Origin: Rhabdobacter roseus | GTDB taxonomy: Bacteria > Bacteroidota > Bacteroidia > Cytophagales > Spirosomataceae | Direction: 5' to 3' | Length of the DNA stretch: 64,000 nucleotides | NCBI RefSeq assembly: GCF_014202275.1 | Contig: NZ_JACHGF010000001.1 | Coordinates: 744,001 to 808,000, forward strand | Part shown: in pieces, positions 1 through 7,929 of the stretch | Layout of the letters: each line of letters starts with the position of its first letter | How positions within the stretch are numbered: position 1 is the first letter of the stretch | Program-made: the position numbers and the translations under genes | Notes under the pieces: model-generated | Told to the model about the DNA's origin: nothing | Database searches by the model: none | The model's input: the letters and a program-made list of their open reading frames with translations, nothing else

Positions 1-357
1 GATCGCGACCGTAGCCAGGCCCAGGAAGAAAATGGCGCTGTTGCCCGGAATGGCCAGGATAATATGCCCGATCATGATCACGACGCCTCCCCACCAAATG
101 GCTTTTTTCTGGCCCAGGATGTTGTCGGCGATCCAGCCGCCGGGCAGCGTGAGCAAATACACCGAGGAGGTGTAGAGGCCGTAGATGGCGCCCCCTACCT
201 GCTCGGATAGCCCCATGGCGCCTTCTGAAACCGACTTGATCAAAAATAAGAAGAGAATGGCGCGCATGCCATAGTAGCTGAAGCGCTCCCACATTTCGGT
301 GAAGAAGAGCACGTAAAGCCCCCGGGGGTGCTTCTGTGACACAGTAGGTGAGGTCAT
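1..357 (-). CDS. POT/PTR-family proton-dependent peptide transporter, N-terminal part
   Basis: Partial gene; the 3' part lies beyond the left edge of the window. The 119 residues visible start at an ATG at 357 and contain the signature FFTEMWERFSYYGMRAIL of proton-coupled oligopeptide transporters of the major facilitator superfamily, with the ExxERFxYYG motif in the first transmembrane segment. Further hydrophobic segments follow, separated by a GGWIADNILGQKKA loop, which is the conserved MFS loop between helices 2 and 3. The family imports di- and tripeptides with protons across the inner membrane. The family call is secure; substrate specificity is not readable from this fragment. Confidence 0.9.
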   Translation of the reverse strand, partial: MTSPTVSQKHPRGLYVLFFTEMWERFSYYGMRAILFLFLIKSVSEGAMGLSEQVGGAIYGLYTSSVYLLTLPGGWIADNILGQKKAIWWGGVVIMIGHIILAIPGNSAIFFLGLATVAI

Positions 358-614
358 AGGTAGGTTAATGAAATAAGTATAGCAAAGATTAGTTGGGTTA
401 CGATTAGGAACGCAAGATAGGAATATTGGATAAATAATAAGGAAAATCCGTTTTGGGTTGGGTACTATTGGGTCAGAGCGGGTTTTTAGCAAAGGTTGTG
501 TGTGTTATGGCGCCATAAGTGAATAAAGATTACGAGCGGGCCGGGCCTTTCTCCCCAAAAAAGCTTCGTGATTTCTCCGTACCTTAGCCGCCAATAAGTG
601 TTCTTTTTCGCCGT

Positions 615-1301
615 ATGAATGTAGTTGATTTGCTGGTAAAGTACCCCTACTTTGCCGAAGTAGTGGCCGGCATCCGTCGTCCGGGGGCGTACCGCTGGCT
701 GGATTTTACCCAACAAAACGCCGACCTGGACCGGCTGGACCTGGCAGATACCGCTGCTTTTGATGACTACGTTTTTGGTAAACGACTCGAAGGCGGAAAG
801 TACCTGGGCGTAGGTGGCTACGCCGAGCACCGTACCATCTACCACCGGAGCGCGCATTTTAGTACCGCCAACGAGGAGCCTCGGTGCATTCACCTGGGTA
901 TGGATGTATGGGCGCAGGCAGGTACCCCGGTATACGCGCCGCTGGCCGGGCAGGTACATAGCTTTGGCTTCAATGACCGCTTTGGCGACTACGGGCCTAC
1001 CATCATCCTGGAGCATTCCCTGGAGAGCTACACTTTCTATACGCTGTACGGGCATCTGTCACTCAGCTCCCTGGAAGGGATGGAGGCGGGGCGGCCTCTG
1101 CAAGCTGGTGAGGCTTTTGCCACGATCGGGACTTATCCCGAAAACGGCCATTGGCCTTCGCACCTGCACTTCCAGATCATTACCGACATAGGTACCCACC
1201 GGGGCGATTTCCCCGGCGTGTGCACCCTGAGCGACCGGGACCGGTACCTGGCCCTATGTCCCGATCCCAATCTCATGTTACAGATACCGTCCGGCACCTA
1301 G
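615..1301 (+). CDS. M23-family metallopeptidase (peptidoglycan DD-endopeptidase-like)
   Basis: The 228-residue protein carries the M23/LytM zinc site: HLGMD (His93, Asp97), a GHL at about residues 146-148 and HLHF (His183, His185). These are the metal-binding and catalytic residues of glycyl-glycine and DD-endopeptidases that cut peptidoglycan cross-links. The domain fills residues 85-200, preceded by a short alpha-helical N-terminus. I see no signal peptide, so either the protein is cytoplasmic or export uses another route; many Bacteroidetes homologues look the same. The gene stands alone, divergent from the peptide transporter and 40 bp upstream of a secreted protein gene. There is no obvious link to the lasso genes downstream. 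Confidence 0.88.
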   Translation: MNVVDLLVKYPYFAEVVAGIRRPGAYRWLDFTQQNADLDRLDLADTAAFDDYVFGKRLEGGKYLGVGGYAEHRTIYHRSAHFSTANEEPRCIHLGMDVWAQAGTPVYAPLAGQVHSFGFNDRFGDYGPTIILEHSLESYTFYTLYGHLSLSSLEGMEAGRPLQAGEAFATIGTYPENGHWPSHLHFQIITDIGTHRGDFPGVCTLSDRDRYLALCPDPNLMLQIPSGT

Positions 1302-1362
1302 TTGGTACCGCGTTTTTTTCTATTTTTGGGCGCTTATTTGAATGATAGAATCCGCAGAGGGA

Positions 1363-2616
1363 ATGATGATGAAGAAATGGGGTAGTTTACTAGGCCTGGT
1401 GCTGGTGGGGGTACTGGTGTTTTTTAACGCGCAGGCGCAGGGCTACGTGATCATCGGCGGTCAGGTAGTAGATAAAGCCAGCGGGCAGCCCATTCCCTAC
1501 GCCCGGATCGGCATCATGACGAAAGGTACCGGCACCATCGCCAACGAGAACGGCGAATTTTACTACCGCTTCCCGAAAATAGCCGCCGAAGAGCCCGTTA
1601 CCGTGGCCGTGATGGGCTACAAAAACTACCACCGCAAAGGCACGGACTTCACACCCAACGACCGCAAGGTACGTATAGAGCTCGAAGCCGCCCCGCCCGT
1701 GGTGGTAGACGCGGGCTACACCCAGCGGTTTGAAGCACGCAGTATAGTGAGCGCCGCGCTGGGGAAAATTGCCCAAAACTACCCCGAAACACCCGTGGTC
1801 ATGACGGGCTTCTACCACGAAACCCTGCAGCAGAACGAAGCCTACGTAGACATCCGGGAGGCGATCCTGAAAGTAGAGAAAGATCCGCGGCCCAAGATTG
1901 AGGTGCGTGAAAAGGTGCGGATGCTCCGCGGACGGCGCTACCAAAGTACCCAGCGCGCCAAGGTACTTGACGGCTACGAATTTCCGAATGGCACGGCCAT
2001 CGTGACGCGTAGCCTCGAAACCGGCATCCCTGAGTACTTCGCCGGTACGCACCTCTCTGACTACACCTTCCAGCTCGACGACACCATTGCTTTCTACAAC
2101 CAGAAAGACGTGTACCGGATTCGGTTTGCGCCGGTAGGTACCAGCGTGAAGGCCGCCCGCAACGGCATCATCTGTATCAACAAAGCCGACTCGGCCGTGG
2201 TCCGGATCGAGTACGACTTTACGCCCAGCGGCATGAGCGACGTTTTCCAAACCTCCATGAAAAGTACCTTTGGGAAGGTACTTGGCAAAAACCGGCGCGA
2301 AGCCCGGCGGGTCAGTAGCTTCACCAACTACGTACCCTACAACGGAAAATGGTACCTTCAGGACTCGCAGCTGCTGATCCAGACGCAGTTTTTCGACAAA
2401 GCCGATTCGCTCCAGGGTACCATTCGGCTGCATTTTGTGGTAAATGATATTTTAAAAAGCAACGGAAATGCCGTACCCGTATCGGACCAACTGCTGGACA
2501 CGGGTAGTTTTCCGGCGCAGTCGGTACCCAAGTACGACGAGGTCTACTGGGCCAATTTTAACCACATCATTCCGTCGGAGGCCATGCGCCGGATTACGGA
2601 GAGTTTAAAAAAATAG
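1363..2616 (+). CDS. Secreted carboxypeptidase-regulatory-like domain protein
   Basis: The ATG cluster at 1363-1371 gives a signal peptide (MMKKWGSLLGLVLVGVLVFF, cleavage after AQA). An in-frame ATG at 1342 would add seven polar residues in front and is less likely. Residues about 25-110 form a CarboxypepD_reg-like beta-sandwich (GGQVVDKASGQPIPYARIGI, then NENGEFYYRF), common at the N-terminus of Bacteroidetes outer-membrane and periplasmic proteins. The remaining 300 residues are a conserved but functionally unassigned beta-rich region seen in similar Cytophagales proteins. It is probably located at the periplasm or outer membrane. The function is unknown, and being upstream of the lasso-type cyclase is not enough to connect the two. 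Confidence 0.75.
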   Translation: MMMKKWGSLLGLVLVGVLVFFNAQAQGYVIIGGQVVDKASGQPIPYARIGIMTKGTGTIANENGEFYYRFPKIAAEEPVTVAVMGYKNYHRKGTDFTPNDRKVRIELEAAPPVVVDAGYTQRFEARSIVSAALGKIAQNYPETPVVMTGFYHETLQQNEAYVDIREAILKVEKDPRPKIEVREKVRMLRGRRYQSTQRAKVLDGYEFPNGTAIVTRSLETGIPEYFAGTHLSDYTFQLDDTIAFYNQKDVYRIRFAPVGTSVKAARNGIICINKADSAVVRIEYDFTPSGMSDVFQTSMKSTFGKVLGKNRREARRVSSFTNYVPYNGKWYLQDSQLLIQTQFFDKADSLQGTIRLHFVVNDILKSNGNAVPVSDQLLDTGSFPAQSVPKYDEVYWANFNHIIPSEAMRRITESLKK

Positions 2617-2686
2617 GGTAGTTTGGGAGTTATTCTGGGCTCTTAAACGACTAAACGGTATTCATGCAAACAAACGGGTAGGTACT

Positions 2687-4696
2687 TTGAGTGGAATAGC
2701 CGGGGTTATTTTTTTTGATCAGGAAGGGGCCGACGTCCAGCCCCTGCTTGAGGGCCTGGTGCGTCACATGCCGCATCGCGCTACGGAGGGTGTGCACCGC
2801 GGTGGAGATCGCTTTGGCTCTCTAGCCTACCTGCACCGGAGCGTCACCCGCCTGGACCACACAGTACGCCAGCCCCTTTGTACCCCCGCGGGCCAGCTGC
2901 TCGTCGCTGACGCCCGTCTTGACAACCGCCCCCAGCTGGCCGAAAAACTATCGCTTGATGCCGCTTCCTTCACCGAAGCGGAGCTACTAATGGCCGCCTG
3001 GCAGCGCTGGGGCGACGACATGCTGGATCACGTCATCGGAGATTTTGCCGTGGCCATCTGGGATGCGACGGATCAAACGCTTCACCTGCTGCGCGATCAT
3101 AGCGGTGCCAGGCCGCTTTTTTACTACCACAATACCACGTCGGGTTGGGTGGCTTTCGCCTCGGAGGTGCAGGCGCTGGTGGCCCTGCCGCAAGTACCTC
3201 GGGTGGCTAACGAAAAAGCCATTGCCCTGTACCTCAACTACGGCAATGACCTGAGAGCGCCCACCAAACAGACCTTTTTTGAAGACATTTACCGGGTAAG
3301 GCCCGCCCACGCGGTGGCTCTAACGGCTCGTCAAAGAACCGAGCGTTTTGTCTGGACGATCCAGGACCCCACGGCCGGGCTCACGACGCCGGAGGAGTAC
3401 GCCGAGGCTTTCGGTGCCCTGTTTCGGGAGGCGGTGCGTTGCCGGATGCAGAGCGACTACCCCATCGCTTCGGAGCTGAGTGGTGGCATGGACTCTTCGT
3501 CGGTAGCGGCTACGGCGCGTCACTTTCTGCGGCAGGAGGGGCGTCTACTCACAACCGTGCATTTTGATCTGGGCTTTGAGTCGTCCAACGAGCGCTCGTA
3601 TGCGCAGGCCGTAGTGGACCTGGGCGGGCTGGAGCACCACTGGACGAGCCCACTACCAGACTACTACCAAACTACCTCGGAGATTGCTGCCGCCTGCGGT
3701 GCCCCTGACTGCTTTCCCATGCCCTCCACGGCGCACCTCGGCTACGCGCAGGTACTACGCCAAAAAAAGGTACGGACGCTGCTGACGGGGCATGACGGTG
3801 ATTCGGTAGTAGGCTACGGCTTTGAATACCTGGACCGGCTTTTTGAAGATAAAGACTGGGAGGCGCTCAGGACGGCTTTGTATCAGCTGGCCCGGCACGT
3901 GGACTTTACCTACTACTACCCGGACTGGAATCAATGGAGCGACGACGAACGGGTCCGGCAGTGCATGGGTACCTATATGGCTCCTATGTTTATCTCTTCG
4001 TTAACCCAAAAAAAACCTAAAAGGGCGTTGACGATCATTTGGCACTCCTACCGCCGGTACCAACTGGCACCTACTTACTTCCTTAAAAAGTTCAGGGAAG
4101 CACTTGTAAAAAAACTCACTAAAACCTCCCGACACCTGCTGGCGGATTCCTTTGTGGAGAGAATACACTTAAAGGAGATAATTCAGAAAAGCAAAAACTC
4201 TAGTGCCGTTCCGTTGGGCTTATCAGGCAAAGCATTAGCCAATTGGACGTCTGTATATTCGCAGGATATGCTGGATGCCACCGAACAACAAAATAGAATG
4301 GGCCAGCATTATGGCTATGAAGTATGCCATCCTTTTTTAGATAAACGGCTCATTGAATTTTGCCTCTTTGTGCCGGATGTTATCAAGTATAACCAGGGGC
4401 TTTACCGAGGGTTATTGCGACGAGCCATGGAGGGCTTCCTCCCCGATTACGTGCGACTAAGGGGATCCAAAATGGATCCTAAGGAATTTATTCTCACTAC
4501 TTTATTGGGGCTAAACCCCTCCTGGAAAATTTTCTGCCAAAAAAATATTGTCCTGGAAAAGTATATTAGTAAGGATATTATGCAGAATTTTACGACTAAT
4601 AGCCAAACGGGAAATTTTAAAAATAAGTCTCGACAGCACGTCCTTCATCTGCGGGTTATTGGATTTTACGCTTGGTATAGAAATTTCTTTACTTAA
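2687..4696 (+). CDS. Lasso peptide isopeptide-forming cyclase (asparagine synthetase-like)
   Basis: The 669-residue protein has a class-II glutamine amidotransferase-like domain (about 1-200) and an asparagine-synthetase ATP-pyrophosphatase domain whose P-loop is SGGMDSS (residues 265-271). The start is a TTG giving Met-Ser-Gly-Ile-Ala-Gly. Glutamine-using AsnB enzymes have Cys2 here as nucleophile; this protein has Ser, as lasso cyclases of the McjC type lack a working glutaminase. Lasso cyclases adenylate an Asp/Glu side chain of the precursor and join it to the core N-terminus. The 43-codon gene 30 bp downstream has a lasso leader, which makes this role likely. From about residue 455 onward the DNA becomes AT-rich and lacks GTAC, unlike the 5' half. 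No B1/B2 leader-processing gene lies nearby. The alternative is an asparagine-synthetase-like enzyme of another pathway. Confidence 0.82.
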   Translation: MSGIAGVIFFDQEGADVQPLLEGLVRHMPHRATEGVHRGGDRFGSLAYLHRSVTRLDHTVRQPLCTPAGQLLVADARLDNRPQLAEKLSLDAASFTEAELLMAAWQRWGDDMLDHVIGDFAVAIWDATDQTLHLLRDHSGARPLFYYHNTTSGWVAFASEVQALVALPQVPRVANEKAIALYLNYGNDLRAPTKQTFFEDIYRVRPAHAVALTARQRTERFVWTIQDPTAGLTTPEEYAEAFGALFREAVRCRMQSDYPIASELSGGMDSSSVAATARHFLRQEGRLLTTVHFDLGFESSNERSYAQAVVDLGGLEHHWTSPLPDYYQTTSEIAAACGAPDCFPMPSTAHLGYAQVLRQKKVRTLLTGHDGDSVVGYGFEYLDRLFEDKDWEALRTALYQLARHVDFTYYYPDWNQWSDDERVRQCMGTYMAPMFISSLTQKKPKRALTIIWHSYRRYQLAPTYFLKKFREALVKKLTKTSRHLLADSFVERIHLKEIIQKSKNSSAVPLGLSGKALANWTSVYSQDMLDATEQQNRMGQHYGYEVCHPFLDKRLIEFCLFVPDVIKYNQGLYRGLLRRAMEGFLPDYVRLRGSKMDPKEFILTTLLGLNPSWKIFCQKNIVLEKYISKDIMQNFTTNSQTGNFKNKSRQHVLHLRVIGFYAWYRNFFT

Positions 4697-4726
4697 TATT
4701 ATCAAATACTAAACACAATCATTCAA

Positions 4727-4858
4727 ATGAAGAAGACGAAATTGTATCGCAAGCCGCAGTTGATGCGCCACGGGAAGTTAAGTTCAATTACCAGAAATAT
4801 CTCAACAGGTAGTGCTGCCGAAACATTTGGTTCAAACATGAAAGTTACCGGAGCATAA
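4727..4858 (+). CDS. Putative lasso peptide precursor (lasso leader-containing small protein)
   Basis: The 43-residue peptide starts MKKTKLYRKPQLMRHGKLSS. Residues 7-22 match the lasso leader consensus YxxPxLxxxGxxxxxT exactly (Tyr7, Pro10, Leu12, Gly16, Thr22). Thr22 fits the invariant penultimate leader Thr, which puts cleavage after Arg23 and starts the core at Asn24. The only acidic residue in the peptide is Glu32, the ninth core residue, exactly where the ring carboxylate is expected (7-9). The predicted product is a 20-residue lasso with a 9-residue ring (NISTGSAAE) and an 11-residue tail TFGSNMKVTGA. Asn as ring residue 1 is unusual; Gly, Ser, Ala or Cys are commoner. The gene lies 30 bp after the cyclase on the same strand and before a strong terminator. 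Maturation has not been shown. Confidence 0.82.
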   Translation: MKKTKLYRKPQLMRHGKLSSITRNISTGSAAETFGSNMKVTGA

Positions 4859-4886
4859 TCTTCTCTACGGAATCAGCAAGAAGATT

Positions 4887-4938
4887 GGTAAAAAGATAAG
4901 GGCCTGGGGAATATTCCCCAGGCCCTTATCTTTTTACC
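4887..4938. terminator. 52-bp perfect palindrome, bidirectional terminator
   Basis: Two perfectly complementary 24-base arms (4887-4910 and 4915-4938) flank ATAT. The stem is GC-rich in the centre and has A- and T-runs on the outside, as for an intrinsic terminator in both directions. It separates the lasso-type pair from the convergent 3' end of the curli operon, whose last gene ends at 4951. Confidence 0.85.
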
Positions 4939-4950
4939 ACGTAAAGTAAT

Positions 4951-6456
4951 TTACCGCCAGTAGGGCATTTCGGCATTTTGCACGAGGAGGGTACGGGTTT
5001 TGCCCGCCAGGTCCATCGAGTAAATGCCGCGCGTCGAAATCCCGTCGTTGTTTGTGTTGGTAAAAATGATGCGGGCTCCGTCGGGCGCAAAGCGGGGCTC
5101 CAGGTCATTGGTTCCGGCGGTTTTTTCGGCGGATAAATCCACCGAAGTACCCGCGGCAATATCCATCAGGAAGATCCGGGCGTCTAGCTGGCGGCCCTGA
5201 GGGTTCTGGAAATTACTCACGTCCAGGGAGTACACAATACGCCGACCATCTACGGAGAAGGCCGGATTGCTCATACGGCCAGCTTGGCCACCCACTAAGC
5301 GGGTCGTCTGACCCGTTGCAGGATTGATGAGATAAAGCTCATTGTCGTAAATGCTCTGCGTCGTCGCTCTTGCCACGATCCGGTTGCCCTGCTCGGTCCA
5401 GTCACAACCCGCAAAGAAGCGCCCGCTTGGGGCTTGTGCTACTAGGCGAAGTCCCGTTCCGTTGGGTCGAATGGCGTAGAGCTTATCGTAGCTGGGATAC
5501 AGGAGCTCGGTGCCATCCGGCGACCAGCAGAACGACAGATCCGTGACCGACAACCCGGCAATAGGAACCGTAGTAACCTGCCGTAGATTGTTTCCGTTAA
5601 GATCAGATACAAAAAGTTGGGCCTCGGTATTCCGGTTCGAAATGAATGCCAACTGGGTGCGGTTAGGGCTTACGATGGGGCGCCAGTTGCTGTATTCTTT
5701 GGTTACACTGAATTGCTCGGCTGCGTTGGAGGCCACAATCTGGAAGGTATTGTTGGTTTCTCTCCGAGCGAAGAAATAAGGGAAATCGGGCAGGTCGCGG
5801 GTACGGAAAGACCAGATTTGCCCGTATACAGTGTTATTGACCCGGTCGCGGGCGATCACCTGCCAGTAGTAAGTTGCTCCATAATCCAGGCCGTTTACCA
5901 CGAGTGAGTCGGCCAGGATATTTGTTGCAATCGGGACGGACGTCTTGTTGCCTTCCCGGAAAAGAATTACATCGTAGCGCAGCGTATCTTTTTCGGGATC
6001 GGTAGCGGTCCAGTCCAAAATCACCGAGGTGGTGACGTTCGTAGCGCCGTCGGCCGGGAAGGGGTTGCCAGGCAGGGTAGGAGCCCGATTTTGCAAATTA
6101 TCTTCGACCAGATAAACCACGATATTCGTTTGTTTGCGAGGCTCGATCTCAATATTGGTCAGGTCACTCCGGTAGCCGCTCTTGGTGGTCTGGACGCCGT
6201 ATTTATCCACGAGCAGGCTATCTACTTTAAAACGGCCCAGGGAGTCCGTTTCGGCACTCCGTCCGGAAGGGCTAATACGGATCAGGGCATTTGCAACGGG
6301 TTCTTTGGTGACTTGGGTAAGGATCTGACCGGCTACGGAGCCGTAGAGTTTAGGTTCAACGTAGGTGTCTTCCGTACAACCTGCCACCAGTACCACAACC
6401 AACAAACCCAGATAGAAGCGGGAAAACGTTCTGGTTGAAAAGGGAATTAAATTCAC
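4951..6456 (-). CDS. Lipoprotein with carboxypeptidase-regulatory, FnIII-like and PD40/TolB-like propeller domains
   Basis: GTG start giving MNLIPFSTRTFSRFYLGLLV with lipobox VAGC, so a lipoprotein of about 500 residues. The domain order is a carboxypeptidase-regulatory-like beta-sandwich (about 35-110, with GQILTQVTKEPVANALIRIS), a fibronectin-III-like region (about 125-220, NPFPADGATNV and DYGATYYWQV), and a WD40-like/PD40 propeller (about 225-500) with repeats such as FCWSPDGTELLY, FSVDGRRIVYSLD and FAPDGARIIFTNT. It is the last gene of the minus-strand curli operon, 31 bp after csgG, which suggests a role in assembling or anchoring the amyloid matrix, but that is inference. Propellers of this kind bind proteins or glycans at the cell envelope. 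Confidence 0.75.
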   Translation of the reverse strand: MNLIPFSTRTFSRFYLGLLVVVLVAGCTEDTYVEPKLYGSVAGQILTQVTKEPVANALIRISPSGRSAETDSLGRFKVDSLLVDKYGVQTTKSGYRSDLTNIEIEPRKQTNIVVYLVEDNLQNRAPTLPGNPFPADGATNVTTSVILDWTATDPEKDTLRYDVILFREGNKTSVPIATNILADSLVVNGLDYGATYYWQVIARDRVNNTVYGQIWSFRTRDLPDFPYFFARRETNNTFQIVASNAAEQFSVTKEYSNWRPIVSPNRTQLAFISNRNTEAQLFVSDLNGNNLRQVTTVPIAGLSVTDLSFCWSPDGTELLYPSYDKLYAIRPNGTGLRLVAQAPSGRFFAGCDWTEQGNRIVARATTQSIYDNELYLINPATGQTTRLVGGQAGRMSNPAFSVDGRRIVYSLDVSNFQNPQGRQLDARIFLMDIAAGTSVDLSAEKTAGTNDLEPRFAPDGARIIFTNTNNDGISTRGIYSMDLAGKTRTLLVQNAEMPYWR

Positions 6457-6487
6457 GGTAAATATTTTTGGATAGTTAAAAGCAGAA

Positions 6488-7870
6488 TTATCTTGTAAAA
6501 CGGGGATTGGATTTACCCAGATGGAAGGTCAGCCCTACCGATGCGCGCCAGAATGAGTCATTGAAGCCACCCCGTACTACCTCGTCCAGGTCGTCGTTCA
6601 GCATGTAATTGTACTGCCCAATGAGGTGAAGACCCACGCGGTTGGTTAGGGAATACTCGAGCCCCGCGGCGGCGTTTACGTAGGGTAGTTTTTGGCCGCT
6701 AAATTGCATGGGAGTATCCGAGCGAGCGACAATGCCAGCGCCTGCTTGCAAAAAAGGGCTGGCTTTCTGGTAAGGTAGCGTTCGGAATCGGAGGTCAAAT
6801 TCGCCGTAATTGATGGGCTGCTGGTACCCTCCGGAACGGATCGCCAAAGTACCTACCCCGGCGTTCAGCATAGCGATCCAGGCCGGACGAAGGGCGTAGC
6901 CTACTGCCAAGCCGTAGCCAGCCTTGTTGATGGAAGGGCCATAGTCTCCTTCATAGCGGACAAGCGATCCGTAGGGTTGTAAGGTAAATGAAGGTCGTGA
7001 TATGCTATTCCGGCCGCCAAACACGTCGGTTTCGCGGGCTTCATTCAGTTCGGTTTCGTAGGCGGCAAGCAGCGCCTGGGTTTCTCTTTGGTACTTGGTG
7101 TCGGCATCCCAGAGTCCATCTCGTATCCCTTCAATAATCAAGGATTGGACCGCCTTTTCAATGGCTTCGGTCACGGCTAACTGGGCGGGTTCGTTGGTAG
7201 TATAGCCAGTTTCAGCTTCCAGCAGGCGCTTAAATTTTACAAACCGAAACAGTCCTACGTCCACGGCTTGGGAAAGCACGGTTTTGGAAGTATAGACCGT
7301 CTTCAGAATTTTACCGGATTTAGTAGCCACGGCGCGTAAATATACCGTTACGCGGTCCTGCCGGTACTGGGTAGAACCGCCCGCACCGAAGTACCTTAGG
7401 CCCGCTCCGCCGGTAATGACGTTCGCATCGTACGAAACGACCCCGCCTTCCAGGATTACCCCGGCAAAGAGCAGCGGAGGGAGATTGTCGTTTTCGTTTT
7501 TGTATTGAGCCATGCTGGAGCGAATGATTTTCCGCTCGTTTAGGAGGTTACTCACGTTTTCCCGCTCGATCGCCATAAACCAGCCACTCTCTTCCAGGGC
7601 TTTAAGAAGAATATTGGTAGTTCCCTGCGTGATGGCGGTAGACCAGTTAGCTCCCGTTTCTGAAGGTTTGTACTGGCCCGTTTGGTCACGGAACTTGTAG
7701 ACGGCCGCTGCGAGCTTTTCCTTAGGGAGCGGTAATTTCCGCAGCTCGCTAGTCAGGTTGGTTTCTTCACCCAACCGTGCTTTTTGCCAGCGGGTAGGCT
7801 GGTGCATGGTGGAGTTACAACTGGCTAGAATGACTAAAAGAATTATACTAGAGTAGAGGGTTCTTAACAT
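6488..7870 (-). CDS. csgG: CsgG-type curli secretion pore lipoprotein with C-terminal beta-barrel extension
   Basis: The ATG at 7870 gives MLRTLYSSIILLVILASC, a lipoprotein signal; an in-frame start at 7915 would place 15 extra residues before it. Residues about 45-265 match CsgG closely: AAAVYKFRDQTGQYKP, NLLNERKIIRSS, TGGAGLRYFGAGGSTQYRQD, VFTSKTVLS-like and ETGYTTNEPAQLAV segments all correspond to E. coli CsgG. CsgG forms the nonameric outer-membrane channel for curlin export. The E. coli protein is about 277 residues, whereas this one is 460: residues about 295-460 add an alternating glycine/aromatic outer-membrane beta-barrel-like domain ending SVGLTFHLGK. It follows csgF by 60 bp and precedes the propeller lipoprotein. 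Confidence 0.92.
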   Translation of the reverse strand: MLRTLYSSIILLVILASCNSTMHQPTRWQKARLGEETNLTSELRKLPLPKEKLAAAVYKFRDQTGQYKPSETGANWSTAITQGTTNILLKALEESGWFMAIERENVSNLLNERKIIRSSMAQYKNENDNLPPLLFAGVILEGGVVSYDANVITGGAGLRYFGAGGSTQYRQDRVTVYLRAVATKSGKILKTVYTSKTVLSQAVDVGLFRFVKFKRLLEAETGYTTNEPAQLAVTEAIEKAVQSLIIEGIRDGLWDADTKYQRETQALLAAYETELNEARETDVFGGRNSISRPSFTLQPYGSLVRYEGDYGPSINKAGYGLAVGYALRPAWIAMLNAGVGTLAIRSGGYQQPINYGEFDLRFRTLPYQKASPFLQAGAGIVARSDTPMQFSGQKLPYVNAAAGLEYSLTNRVGLHLIGQYNYMLNDDLDEVVRGGFNDSFWRASVGLTFHLGKSNPRFTR

Positions 7871-7929
7871 ACTGGATTTTCGTACAAATGCTGTTGTGGA
7901 ATGCCATAAATACAAGCCGGATAAGGGGC

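Noticed and set aside
1390-2433. Open frame of 347 codons on the minus strand
   Set aside because: Antisense to the secreted carboxypeptidase-regulatory-like gene; no recognisable features.
2687-4696. Annotation as asparagine synthetase (AsnB)
   Set aside because: The Cys nucleophile is absent and a lasso leader peptide gene follows, so the cyclase role is preferred.
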